A stretch of 64,000 nucleotides of DNA from Schaalia sp. ZJ405 (lineage in GTDB: Bacteria; Actinomycetota; Actinomycetes; Actinomycetales; Actinomycetaceae), in contig NZ_CP064952.1 of assembly GCF_011038885.2 (NCBI RefSeq), forward strand, positions 682,001 through 746,000, written 5' to 3'. The notes beneath the pieces were generated by a model. It was not told the DNA's origin, ran no database searches, and worked only from the letters and a program-made list of their open reading frames with translations. The stretch's first letter is position 1. Each line of letters begins with the position of its first letter. The position numbers and the translations under genes were made by a program. Shown one piece after another: positions 53,609 to 62,721 of the stretch.

Positions 53609-54616
53609 ATGCGCGATTCAACTACACGAGCTCTCTGCGGATGCCTGTTGTCACTGGTTGTGCTCCTTTCTGGATGCTCTACCAGTGACACAGGCACCCA
53701 GAGTGCAGAAGACATCAGTGCTGTTCAGACCGCGCCCACAGTATCGGTGGGGAAACGACAGATCGTTCCGACGTTGTCTGCGAAAGCGACTGTAGAACAA
53801 GCGGCGTCTTTCGTTCTTTCGACACCTCAACGTGGAGCTTATCGTTCTGCCGTGAAAGTCAACGACTCGGTGAAAGCCGGTCAGGTGTTGGGATGGAATA
53901 ACGGCGCGGAAATACACGCGCCCGTGGATGCCGTCGTGCGAAGAGTTGCCGAGGCATCGGATGATGTACCAGCGCACTACTCCGTATTGGAACTGGAGTA
54001 CCAAGGTTTCGCCGTTACTGTAGACGCTGCCGCGCTCTTGGCAGTTGCCCCTATTGAATCGCTGACCGGTCGATTCCAAATTGCAGGCGGGCTTGGTCCC
54101 ACGGATATCTACGCGATCGTCACCTCACCGGGCGACCAAGAACCAGCAAGCGAAGATCAAACTCCAGCGACAACACACAACGCAGTCTTTCAAGGCGTCA
54201 ACGCTGTCGTGCCCGTTAATTCCAGTAACGCGGGTGCTCCGGATGAGGCCGAGGAATCTGTAGCGCCGTCACCAGAGCAGCCCGCTGAGTCTGAGCCGAA
54301 GATAGGACCGCGCCCACGAGTCGCTTCGCAGACTCTGCTCTGCCTCATAGGGAAAGATCAGCCAGTTCGCCCAGGACAAGTAGCAACTGTGGTGCTCGCT
54401 GGTCAAGCTCAAGCTGATGTACTTGCAGTACCCGTGAGCGCCGTTGCTGGGCGAGTAGGCAAAGGAACGGTGACGTTAGTGCACGGCGAGACTACTTCCC
54501 TTGTGGAGGTGGGATTGGGCATATCCGATGGTGCGTATATCGAGATTACTTCTGGGCTTAGCGAAGGTGATGTGATCAGCGCCGTTGCCCCGTATCTTGA
54601 TCCGCGAAAGAAATAG
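53609..54616 (+). CDS. Membrane-fusion (HlyD/MacA-like) adaptor lipoprotein
   Basis: A 335-residue lipoprotein with lipid on C23 (LLSGC). The biotinyl/lipoyl-like hairpin region (YRSAVKVNDSVKAGQVLGWNNGAEIHAPVDAVV, residues 72-105) and a C-terminal barrel region (VLAVPVSAVAGRVGKGTVTLV) are those of ABC-exporter adaptors. A Pro/Glu-rich insert lies around 180-235. It starts six bases after the secreted-protein stop and ends three bases before the ATPase start. It probably joins the MacB-type permease in an export or immunity complex at the cell surface. Confidence 0.8.
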   Translation: MRDSTTRALCGCLLSLVVLLSGCSTSDTGTQSAEDISAVQTAPTVSVGKRQIVPTLSAKATVEQAASFVLSTPQRGAYRSAVKVNDSVKAGQVLGWNNGAEIHAPVDAVVRRVAEASDDVPAHYSVLELEYQGFAVTVDAAALLAVAPIESLTGRFQIAGGLGPTDIYAIVTSPGDQEPASEDQTPATTHNAVFQGVNAVVPVNSSNAGAPDEAEESVAPSPEQPAESEPKIGPRPRVASQTLLCLIGKDQPVRPGQVATVVLAGQAQADVLAVPVSAVAGRVGKGTVTLVHGETTSLVEVGLGISDGAYIEITSGLSEGDVISAVAPYLDPRKK

Positions 54617-54619
54617 CTG

Positions 54620-55309
54620 ATGAGCGGCGTATTACTTGAGCTAGAAGACGTGACGGCGAAAGTGCAGCTTGGGCGGCGCCAGCTTTTGACCACGGTGGAT
54701 AGCGTGTCTCTGGAGATTATTCGGGGAACATCTCATGCGATTGTTGGGAAATCCGGATCTGGAAAAACCAGTCTCATCTCCATTCTTGGCCTGCTGAACT
54801 CGGATTTCACTGGCCGCTACTCGTATGCAGGCAGCGACGTGGGTCGTTTAAGCGACCGTCAGCGTTCCAAGCTTCGCGGCAGCCACATTGGGTTCGTCTT
54901 CCAAAACTATTCGCTGATCCGGCATCTGAACGTGGCGGAAAACGTGGATTTGAGCCTGCGCTACTCGAATGAAAAGCTCTCACGGAGGCAGCGATTTGCG
55001 CGGATCACGCAGGCTCTTGAGGATGTGGGCTTAGCGGATCGACGCAAGGAGTATCCCGGGAGGCTTTCTGGCGGTGAACAGCAAAGGGTGGCGATCGCAC
55101 GCGCCTTGGTATTGCGTCCGGAATTGCTGATCTGCGACGAACCCACAGGGGCCCTCGATACCGATACCGGCAAGCACGTGCTGAGCGTATTGATGGAGCT
55201 GGTGAGATCTTCGCGCACCACACTCGTACTCGTCACGCACGATTCCGAAGTGGCGGCGCATTGCGAGAACGTGATGCATATGGATTCTGGAAGGCTCACT
55301 CATGCTTAG
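54620..55309 (+). CDS. ABC transporter ATPase, MacB/LolD type
   Basis: A 229-residue ATPase. Walker A is GKSGSGKTS near residue 43, Q-loop [13 protein letters not shown], signature [15 protein letters not shown] near 152, Walker [13 protein letters not shown] and H-loop VTHDSEVA. This is the class that drives FtsX-like permeases in lipoprotein or peptide export and bacitracin-type resistance. It overlaps the permease gene by eight bases. Confidence 0.93.
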   Translation: MSGVLLELEDVTAKVQLGRRQLLTTVDSVSLEIIRGTSHAIVGKSGSGKTSLISILGLLNSDFTGRYSYAGSDVGRLSDRQRSKLRGSHIGFVFQNYSLIRHLNVAENVDLSLRYSNEKLSRRQRFARITQALEDVGLADRRKEYPGRLSGGEQQRVAIARALVLRPELLICDEPTGALDTDTGKHVLSVLMELVRSSRTTLVLVTHDSEVAAHCENVMHMDSGRLTHA

Positions 55310-56492
55310 GATGATCATTCAGGATCTACGAATCTCGCCCGGACGAGCGTTCCTCACAGGGTTTTCGATGCTCATCGGCATCATTGCGGTGATCGTTTCT
55401 GTGCTCGCTGGAACCATCGGGAAGGACTACCTCGCCGCGACTAATGAACAGCTCTATGGTCGTGCCCCTACATATTCAATGCTGATGAGTTCTCAGCATT
55501 TCTCCGAATCGGCTTCGCTTTCAAGCCTGATCGGCGCACTAGAGAAAAACAATTTGCACGCTGCACTCTCTCTCACTCCGGACGAAGAGCATACCTATAT
55601 TGTCACTCGCGATTTAGATCATCCACCGAACACGGATGACCTAGCCAGCGGACTGAGCGTTGATACGGTGTACACCACGGCAGGCTACGCATCGGTCTAC
55701 AACCTCCCGATGGCCGAGGGACGTTGGCTCACCCAAGCGAATCAGATGCCTCGACTGGAATTGGTGGCAAACAAACCTGCCGCGCAGAATTTTCCGCTCC
55801 ATTCCTACGCTTATCTCACTACCGGATCAACTCTGACGCCGACTCCGCTTGAAGTTACTGGAATTGTCAATGATGGATTGAACTTTCCGCGGATATACGT
55901 CAATGTCGAAGGTCTCGCTGCTTTGGCTCCGCACCTGTGGGCCAGCACAAACGCAACGTTCTATTGGCACGACAAAGAGTTACGCACAGACCAACAGCGC
56001 TCCACACTCATCGCAGATTTGCTGCACGACTACGCCCCAGGAACCACGAACAGGATAAGCCGCTCCGATACTCAGGAATACGAGGGCGTATTACAGATTA
56101 TCTCGCTGAGCTTCATTGTCACCTCTGTACTGTTGCTCGGCGTTGCCGCTATCGGGCTCATCAATATCGGCCTAGCGAGCATCGAGCAACGTACCCATGA
56201 ACTCCTGATCCGCCGCGCTCTCGGAGCTACAAGAGGATCCGTGGCGGGGTTGGTGATCGGCTCGTCACTGCTGCTTGCTGTCATCGTTGCCGGTGTGGCC
56301 ATCGTGATCTCAATGGCACTTGTTGAGAGCATCCCACTGTTCTTGCCTCGAGACACTCCCATCACAGCTCCGGGATACCCCTATCTCGCCGCTCTAGCGG
56401 CGGTGACAGCCGCCGTAGTCACCGCCCTCATTGGATCAATAGCACCAGCTATCCGAGCGACACGCCTCCAACCCGCCCTGGCTTTGCGCTAG
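55302..56492 (+). CDS. ABC transporter permease, MacB/FtsX type
   Basis: A 396-residue protein. One N-terminal helix (LIGIIAVIVSVLAG) is followed by a large extracellular domain (about residues 45-255), then three C-terminal helices. The family loop EQRTHELLIRRALGATRGSV near 288 contacts the ATPase. The layout is that of MacB mechanotransmission proteins rather than a substrate channel. It ends in PAIRATRLQPALALR, a typical FtsX-domain tail. Confidence 0.9.
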   Translation: MLRMIIQDLRISPGRAFLTGFSMLIGIIAVIVSVLAGTIGKDYLAATNEQLYGRAPTYSMLMSSQHFSESASLSSLIGALEKNNLHAALSLTPDEEHTYIVTRDLDHPPNTDDLASGLSVDTVYTTAGYASVYNLPMAEGRWLTQANQMPRLELVANKPAAQNFPLHSYAYLTTGSTLTPTPLEVTGIVNDGLNFPRIYVNVEGLAALAPHLWASTNATFYWHDKELRTDQQRSTLIADLLHDYAPGTTNRISRSDTQEYEGVLQIISLSFIVTSVLLLGVAAIGLINIGLASIEQRTHELLIRRALGATRGSVAGLVIGSSLLLAVIVAGVAIVISMALVESIPLFLPRDTPITAPGYPYLAALAAVTAAVVTALIGSIAPAIRATRLQPALALR

Positions 56493-56518
56493 CCGAAACA
56501 CAGAAGAGGAAAGAAACC

Positions 56519-57016
56519 ATGAACAACCACAAGTATCAGATCAGAGCATTTGCCGTACTTGTTGCAGCTGTAGCTGCGTTCTCAGTTGCTGCTTGTAGTC
56601 ACGAGACCGAAAAGCAAAGCTCCGAAGAAAGAGGCTTCGTCTCCTACGACGAAATCAATGCCGAGTACAAAGACTCCGTTGCCCAACTTGACTGGCCGGA
56701 ATCCTACACTCCGCCAGCTGATCTTGAGGGTGAAGACACCAAGCTCACCTTCCAATCAGGATTTGGAGATACCCGCGCCTCTATTCTTTTCGAGTGCGCA
56801 TGGGAAAGAGAATGGCTCAACACCTATGCCACCGCACCTGATCAAGCTGCTGCCGCCATTGAGCAGCTAAGCAAAGTGCCGAATATGGGCTACATGAGCC
56901 CGCAGCGAGCCGACGATGCCACACGCAGAGTCTTCAACGATTATCTTGATCGTGCCAAGCTCGGCGACCCGTCAGGATTCCAAGAAAACATCGATATCAA
57001 CTGCCGCTCAAACTGA
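56519..57016 (+). CDS. Small lipoprotein of the efflux module
   Basis: A 165-residue lipoprotein with lipid on C26 (SVAACSHE). The rest is acidic and helical, with two further cysteines (around FECAWEREW near 101 and INCRSN at the C-terminus). It starts 27 bases after the permease stop with GAGGAAAG upstream, so it belongs to the same unit. It could be an immunity or accessory protein for the secreted product; no family was recognised. Confidence 0.75.
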   Translation: MNNHKYQIRAFAVLVAAVAAFSVAACSHETEKQSSEERGFVSYDEINAEYKDSVAQLDWPESYTPPADLEGEDTKLTFQSGFGDTRASILFECAWEREWLNTYATAPDQAAAAIEQLSKVPNMGYMSPQRADDATRRVFNDYLDRAKLGDPSGFQENIDINCRSN

Positions 57017-57327
57017 CGCACAAACAACCGTGTGAACCGTTTAAGGGGCAAAGGCAATTGCCCTGTCGAATGTGGACGAGGAACTCAATGGCACCCTTGT
57101 CGACGATGGCGAGGTCGATGAGGGTTGTCCATTGGGGCGGCGTGAATGCGTCTCCTCGCTTCGCGGGCGGAGGCTCCCCGTTCTTGTCGATGCAGCAGTG
57201 AACATTGCGACGCTGGTCGTTCTTCTGGAATTCTGCTCCTCGACGAGGTATCTCTTAGGCTGGGGTGAGCACGGGACGCGCCGTTGACCGCAACACACTT
57301 GCGAGGAATTCGCGAAACTCCAGGGGA
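57017..57327. other. Intergenic region with a possible decayed coding remnant
   Basis: This 311-bp region contains no gene with start, ribosome binding site and recognisable product. On the minus strand an open stretch from about 57260 down to 57041 reads protein-like residues (for example DAFTPPQWTTLIDLAIV and EFLVHIRQGNC) but has no clear start and an unusual end. It may be a remnant of a gene. Confidence 0.35.
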
Positions 57328-57972
57328 CTATTCACTCATGTGACGCTGACAATCCATGAGAATCTGAGGCCCATCGTCACTGATGAAGTTCAGATGCTTC
57401 GCTGCTTCTTTCTTCTCGTCATCGGACAGCATGATATACGCATGATATTCGGCTTCGGCGGCCAGATAATCCTCGCTCGTATAATCTTCCGACACGGCTC
57501 CGTGGCGGCGCAGACAGCGAGCCATGAGCTCTTCGATTGGAATGTTCTCGGGATTATCCGTGATCTTATTGAATAGGAACTGAATATCCCCCCAGTCAGT
57601 CTCTGCTTCGCACCGTTTTTGAGTGAGGTCAACGTTCTCCATCGGGCCGCCGTGGTCAGGAATGAGCAATGCGCCATCGAGAGAGTCCACGTCCGTGCCG
57701 GGAAACCCATTCTGTGCCATGCAGTCTTCGAAGGCTGACTGGAGTTCAAGGATTTCTTGTTCAGTGATCTGTGAATCGTTAACGATTGATTTCCCCAGGT
57801 CAGAATGAGCAGTTTTCTGGATCTGTGCAAACTCGGCAGAATAGGCGCTAGCGGTATCGACCTTTTCGGGAATCGCATCGGCGTGGTGATCGGGGGAGGT
57901 GCAGCCCGCGATCAGCCCGACTGATGAAAACACTACGAGAGCTGATCTTAGGGCGTTGTTGTCGTGCTTCAT
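57328..57972 (-). CDS. Lipoprotein, paralogue of the 62722 lipoprotein
   Basis: A 214-residue lipoprotein with lipid on C24 (LIAGCTSP). The body has an ITEQEILELQSAFEDCMAQNGF segment near 68, a second cysteine in QKRCEAE, NPENIPIEELMARCLRRHGAV near 140, YTSEDY, and a final FISDDGPQILMDCQRHMSE. The same order, including NP...C..R..AV...YT and a terminal cysteine, appears in the equally long lipoprotein at 62722. Four conserved cysteines could form two disulfides. The start has only a weak ribosome binding site. Function is unknown; an immunity or accessory role is inferred from the transporter neighbours. Confidence 0.75.
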   Translation of the reverse strand: MKHDNNALRSALVVFSSVGLIAGCTSPDHHADAIPEKVDTASAYSAEFAQIQKTAHSDLGKSIVNDSQITEQEILELQSAFEDCMAQNGFPGTDVDSLDGALLIPDHGGPMENVDLTQKRCEAETDWGDIQFLFNKITDNPENIPIEELMARCLRRHGAVSEDYTSEDYLAAEAEYHAYIMLSDDEKKEAAKHLNFISDDGPQILMDCQRHMSE

Positions 57973-58294
57973 TGGAACATCCGAATAATCATTCGAGGAC
58001 GAGCCAGGGATCTTCAGTGACGAGGACGACTCCGGCAACTTCTTCATTGATGTGCTCTTCCAGGTGGTGTTTTGGGCTGCGAAGCCATGCACAATCAGGC
58101 TATTGACACGTATAAGCCACACTCAAGGATTGGAGAGTAACGATTTGGTGACAATCGGTGGAATTTGCACCCCTGACGCATGTGTTGACGAAGCCGGCTG
58201 CTGGGATTACATACAGATGCAATATGGCCAAGAAAACAGGCGAACCGTGACTTTCGGCATGGAAATGAGACTCTGTGCGTGACACAGTGGAAGC

Positions 58295-59761
58295 ATGAAG
58301 GAATCGAGCGCACCGAACTTTGCGGATCAGCCCGACGATACACCCGGCGCATCAAACGACACCCCACGCCTTGAGACCGATGCTCTCGCTGAATCGCCCG
58401 ATGAGCGCAGACAGATGCGGGATCATGTTGATATTCAGACGCATCGTACCGATGCTCACGATCGACTGGCACACCAATCCCGCGTTGTCCTTCGACTCGG
58501 GCAAATGCTGCTGTCCTGTGGTGCATCCGCGTTTCGTGTGAAACGGGCGATGGCGGATACAGCAAAGGCCGTGGGGATTTCCGAGCACCACGCTCAGGTG
58601 ACGTACACGGAGATTGTGGCAACGGCCTACGCGAATGGAACATTTCGTACGGAGCTGGCAGAACAGCGCGCGATGGGCATTAACGCCGACAAGATCGACC
58701 GCATCGGCAACTTCGTTGAATCCTTAAAGAATCGGACCGTTCGCGTGGAATACGTCGACCGTGAACTCGACAAACTTGAGAAAGTTCCTGCGCTCTACGA
58801 CTGGTTCCCCAATGCCGCGGCATCGGGCTTGGCATGTGCGGCCTTCTCATTCCTCAACGGTGGAGGATGGGTTGAGTGTTCCGCGGTCGCGGTTGCGGCA
58901 TTCTTCGGTCAGGTTCTGCGTCGCCAGATGATCCATCGCCGAATGAACCACTTCGGCGTGTGGATGGCCTGTGGGGCGCTCGCCGCGATGATTTACATCC
59001 TGCTGGTCGCCCCGGCTCAGCACTTCCTCGGCCTCGAACCCACGCACCAAGCGGGCTTCATCTCAGCTCTGCTCTTCCTAGTTCCGGGTTTCCCCTTGGT
59101 TACCGGCATGATTGACCTGGTCCGTCAGGATTTCCAGGGCGGTATCGCCCGACTGATGTACGTGTTCATGCTGGTTGTGAGCGCGGGTATGGCCACATGG
59201 GTCGTCTCCGCGGTCTTCAACTGGTCGGTGACTCCGCAGTACTCCTACGAGCTCGTGGCGTGGGTGCTGTACCCGGCGAAGTTCCTCGCAAGCTACGTTG
59301 CGTCTTTCGGTTTCGCGATGCTCTTCAACTCGCCGGTTCGCGTGTGTGCTGCGGCGGCGCTCATTGGCGCCGTCATTAACACGGGTCGTCTTCTGCTCAT
59401 CGACTACGCAGAATTCGCTGTTCCCGCAGCAGTTGGCTTGGCCGCTCTGAGCGCGGGAATCCTGGCGAACCTCGTCGCGAAAAGGACAAAGTTCTCGCGC
59501 GTGACCTTGTCGGTTCCCGCGGTCGTCATCATGATCCCGGGTGTCCCTCTGTATCGCTCGCTGACGTACCTCAACAACGGCCAGATGCTTGAGGCTCTGA
59601 CGTCGCTCTTCACCGTGGCGTTCACAGTTTTGGCGATCGGCATCGGCCTGTCCATCGCGCGAATGCTCACGGATCGGAACTGGTTGCAGGAAACCCCACC
59701 GAGCGTCCCTGCGCTCGTGACGTACAACGGGGAGTATGGAGATCTCAGTGCCGGACGCTGA
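58295..59761 (+). CDS. thrE: ThrE-family threonine/serine exporter
   Basis: A 488-residue single-chain ThrE (fused YjjP-YjjB). The cytoplasmic N-terminal domain contains QMLLSCGASAFRVKRAM near 72 and TYTEIVATA. About ten membrane helices follow, with LFLVPGFPLVTGMIDLVRQDF near 265 and the late VPAVVIMIPGVPLYRS helix. ThrE exports threonine and serine by proton motive force in corynebacteria. About 50 N-terminal residues are low-complexity and acidic. The upstream 172 bp (58123-58294) shows no clear regulatory element. Confidence 0.9.
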   Translation: MKESSAPNFADQPDDTPGASNDTPRLETDALAESPDERRQMRDHVDIQTHRTDAHDRLAHQSRVVLRLGQMLLSCGASAFRVKRAMADTAKAVGISEHHAQVTYTEIVATAYANGTFRTELAEQRAMGINADKIDRIGNFVESLKNRTVRVEYVDRELDKLEKVPALYDWFPNAAASGLACAAFSFLNGGGWVECSAVAVAAFFGQVLRRQMIHRRMNHFGVWMACGALAAMIYILLVAPAQHFLGLEPTHQAGFISALLFLVPGFPLVTGMIDLVRQDFQGGIARLMYVFMLVVSAGMATWVVSAVFNWSVTPQYSYELVAWVLYPAKFLASYVASFGFAMLFNSPVRVCAAAALIGAVINTGRLLLIDYAEFAVPAAVGLAALSAGILANLVAKRTKFSRVTLSVPAVVIMIPGVPLYRSLTYLNNGQMLEALTSLFTVAFTVLAIGIGLSIARMLTDRNWLQETPPSVPALVTYNGEYGDLSAGR

Positions 59762-59866
59762 TATGCACCGTGGGTGCCATTGAAGGCGGCGACACAACTC
59801 TGTCTCGACGTTTTGCCGAAGAAAGCCCAGCTCCTGTGAGGTGGCGGCGGCCTCGTCCTCGTCCCC

Positions 59867-60943
59867 TTACCTGTTCTTGAAGTAACGGAACAGTTGCTTT
59901 TCTCTGGTGGCAAGCCACGCAAGAGTCACCCCGGCGCATGCCCCCACGAGAGCCGCCCAGATCATCCTGTGGGCAAGCACCGCCAGGGATCCGTCGCTAT
60001 AAGCTCCCAAGGCGGCAATCGTGATCCACGTGATTGCTTCATTGACGAGGACGGACGCGCCGATCCATGTCCCGCATTCGCACGCGATGATCCGTCGCAT
60101 GTCTTTTCGGGACACTCCTGCATGAAGCGCAGAGGCGAACTCTAGGCGACGAGTGCGCACCGAAAGGAACCCAATGATCAGCGCGACGGTTCCGACAATG
60201 ACTGGGAGGAAGCGGGTGATGCGGCTATCGAACTGTGCTTGACCGGAAAATGATGCCCCCAGTGTGGTGTTGAGTTGCAGTTTCTGTGTTGGTTTGCTGT
60301 CGGAAGGGTCGCTGGGAATCAGCGCCATGTAGATGAGATTCTGTGTGGCTTCGTTCTGTGGCCAGATATCAACCCAGCATTCGTCGAATGCCTCTTTCGC
60401 GGTTGTTGGTGTCAAAACCAGGTATCCGTAGCCAGCTGCGCGTCCGTCATCAGGGTATGAGTACAGGCCCGCTACCGTGACATCCCCGTCGGCTGTTGCG
60501 ATGACGGAACCAGGGGAAGCTGGAACAGACTTCGTGATCTGATCAGACAGGATGACACCCGGCAGTGGTGATACGTCGGCGTGAAGCACTTGCGGGAATG
60601 ACGCGGTGACGCTCGCGAGGGGGATGGGAGCAGATGGCAGCGCGGAGAGGGTGAGGCGTTGTTCCTGCTCGTGTCTGAGGGCACCGGCTGCACGCACCCC
60701 GTCAACGGAATTCAGGGCTTCGCATGAGAGGCCGTCAATGTGACCTGGGGAATCGAGAACAGTGATTGACGCACCGGAGTTGACGTAGGTACGGGCGGCA
60801 ACGGTGACATCGTGTGCCTGGAAAAGCTCAGCAATGATCGACACACCGGTGACGCAGCTGAGAACGAGGACCCACGTCAGTGCCCGACTGGTTCCAGAAA
60901 CCAGGTTACGCAGTGCCTCCGACCAGATGGATGACCACCTCAT
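59867..60943 (-). CDS. ABC transporter permease, FtsX-like
   Basis: A 358-residue protein with an N-terminal helix (ALTWVLVLSCVTGVSIIAELF), a long extracellular domain (residues 45-230) and three C-terminal helices, with the coupling segment FASALHAGVSRKDMRRI near 275. Its start overlaps the ATPase stop by four bases (ATGA). It belongs to the second module: adaptor, ATPase, permease. Similarity to the first module's permease is only at the level of layout. Confidence 0.8.
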   Translation of the reverse strand: MRWSSIWSEALRNLVSGTSRALTWVLVLSCVTGVSIIAELFQAHDVTVAARTYVNSGASITVLDSPGHIDGLSCEALNSVDGVRAAGALRHEQEQRLTLSALPSAPIPLASVTASFPQVLHADVSPLPGVILSDQITKSVPASPGSVIATADGDVTVAGLYSYPDDGRAAGYGYLVLTPTTAKEAFDECWVDIWPQNEATQNLIYMALIPSDPSDSKPTQKLQLNTTLGASFSGQAQFDSRITRFLPVIVGTVALIIGFLSVRTRRLEFASALHAGVSRKDMRRIIACECGTWIGASVLVNEAITWITIAALGAYSDGSLAVLAHRMIWAALVGACAGVTLAWLATREKQLFRYFKNR

Positions 60944-61626
60944 GCGCCACCCTCCAATCCGCGAGTGGGGGAGTTAGGCAGGACCGATGTCGAGCTTTGC
61001 GAGGGAGCGCGCCTCTCGTCGAGATCCTGGTAGTGACGCAGATCCAGAACAGAGGTGCACATGTCACGCGTCTCCTGGTCGTGTGTCGCAACAACGACGA
61101 TCGTCTTCATGTTGGCCAGGCGCGCAATCGCAGCGTTGACCTCCTGGCGTGTGTGGAGGTCAAGCTGCGCGGTGGGCTCGTCAATGAGAAATAACGCCGG
61201 CTCGGATGCGACGGCACGCGCAAGCATGAGGCGTTGAGCTTCCCCACCCGAAAGTGATGAGAACGGCTGGTGGGCAACATCTGCCAGCGTGAACGTTGAG
61301 AGGATCCCCAGCGCCTCCTCCTCGGCCTCTGACCGAGTGAGTCCCCGAGAAAGCAGCGGGAGAACAACGTGATCCAGTGCGCTTCGATGCGCGGTCCCAT
61401 GCGGGTTCTGAAAGACCCACGACGTGCGCCCTTCACCGGAAATACGGATTTCCCCTTCGGCTGGCTCAACCCACCCAGCGATGAGTGACAGAAGAGTTGA
61501 TTTCCCTGAGCCTGATGGTCCGACCAGGGCATAGACCTCACCTGGGGTCAAGGTTTTTGTCAGACCCCGAAACAACCACGGACCAGAGGGGAAACGATGT
61601 CCCACACCCTCGAAGATTACTTGCAC
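60940..61626 (-). CDS. ABC transporter ATPase of the second module
   Basis: A 228-residue MacB/LolD-type ATPase. Walker A is GPSGSGKST near residue 37, Q-loop WVFQNPHG, signature LSGGEAQRLMLARAV near 124, Walker B LFLIDEPTAQLD and ATHDQE H-loop. It overlaps both neighbours (ten bases with the adaptor, four with the permease), showing strict co-translation. Confidence 0.92.
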   Translation of the reverse strand: MQVIFEGVGHRFPSGPWLFRGLTKTLTPGEVYALVGPSGSGKSTLLSLIAGWVEPAEGEIRISGEGRTSWVFQNPHGTAHRSALDHVVLPLLSRGLTRSEAEEEALGILSTFTLADVAHQPFSSLSGGEAQRLMLARAVASEPALFLIDEPTAQLDLHTRQEVNAAIARLANMKTIVVVATHDQETRDMCTSVLDLRHYQDLDERRAPSQSSTSVLPNSPTRGLEGGA

Positions 61627-62660
61627 TGGGGGCTCGTTTCTGAGGCCATCAGCACGGACTTTGGTGCGGGTTGACCGTCGTCAAAGGTGATGAATGTTTG
61701 ACCAAGCTCCGAGGAGACGATCGTTACTGCTCGGGCATTGCCGCCGTCGTTGACGCATCCGCTGGTGTCGCTAATGTTATAAATTGCACCGGGTGCCACA
61801 AGATGCACTTCGTGTGGCTCTTTCAAGGTCAGCTGTGCACTCAGTGGTAAACCGGGATGCTCTTTACTGGACGCCGTCCACGCCTTGTATTCCGGTGATT
61901 GCTGCAAGAGGTTCAGAGCTGCCGCGTCGGTGACGACGCCGTCCTCGTCAATGGGAAGACTCACGGAACCGACGGAGAGGACGTGTTCACCCGCAAGCAG
62001 GTTCTTGGGCATCTCCGATATGCGCGCAAGGCTGAGTGTTTTCGTCAAGGTGGCGATCTCGTCACCCGGGGAGAGAGTGCGACCGACCTGGGTGTGGCAC
62101 TGGGCGACGGTGACGTTGGGAGCGGGAATCCAGAGGAAACGTTCGGGAGAGATCGTTGAAAAATCAGCGGCTTCCTGTTCGGTCACGCCCAGGAGTAGAG
62201 CCACCGCCCGAAGTGTTAAGGGACCAACCCGTCCGCTGGGATAGGTGTTGTAGCCCAGGCGTTGAAGTTCCGTCTGCAAGGCAGTGACGTCCTCGCCGGT
62301 GTCGTTCTCGCTCAGCTCTCTCCACAGGGGAGTAGCGGTGGCGAGGGCGAAGACGGGGCTCCCGTCCACGCTGAGGGCGGATTCCCCGGAGGTGAGTTCA
62401 GAACCGGGAGAACATGCTAAATCCGTGACGAGGCCCGTTGAGGCGGAGGATAGAACGATTTCACTGCCCTGGGTCACTGTGAGTTGGACGGCGCGCTTGT
62501 CGTCAACGGCGCGTGAGGTCACGGGGGAGTGCTGGTTGTCAACTGAACGTTCCAGGCCTTCGGGGTGGACCGGTCGAAATAGCCAGGCACCTGCGGCAAT
62601 GCCGAAACCCACTGCGATCAGGATGCCGAGAGCTGTCAGGAGCTTGCGGTACCACGTCAT
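61617..62660 (-). CDS. Adaptor protein with a peptidoglycan-binding domain
   Basis: A 347-residue membrane-anchored adaptor. The N-terminal helix (LLTALGILIAVGFGIAAGAWLF) is followed by a barrel-sandwich-like part and a PG_binding_1 domain (VTALQTELQRLGYNTYPSGRVGPLTLRAV, about residues 125-155). This combination is typical of actinobacterial ABC export adaptors. AAGGAGG precedes ATG 62660, which is preferred over an upstream in-frame start. It is the first gene of the second module, 61 bases after the lipoprotein. Confidence 0.85.
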   Translation of the reverse strand: MTWYRKLLTALGILIAVGFGIAAGAWLFRPVHPEGLERSVDNQHSPVTSRAVDDKRAVQLTVTQGSEIVLSSASTGLVTDLACSPGSELTSGESALSVDGSPVFALATATPLWRELSENDTGEDVTALQTELQRLGYNTYPSGRVGPLTLRAVALLLGVTEQEAADFSTISPERFLWIPAPNVTVAQCHTQVGRTLSPGDEIATLTKTLSLARISEMPKNLLAGEHVLSVGSVSLPIDEDGVVTDAAALNLLQQSPEYKAWTASSKEHPGLPLSAQLTLKEPHEVHLVAPGAIYNISDTSGCVNDGGNARAVTIVSSELGQTFITFDDGQPAPKSVLMASETSPQCK

Positions 62661-62721
62661 TGAGAATTCCTCCTTGCATTGCGGGCCTGAAACTGTGAAG
62701 CGAACAATAAATGGTGATGAG

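Noticed and set aside
57072..57287. 71-residue plus-strand frame after the small lipoprotein
   Set aside because: No ribosome binding site, no recognisable features; the region looks like decayed DNA.
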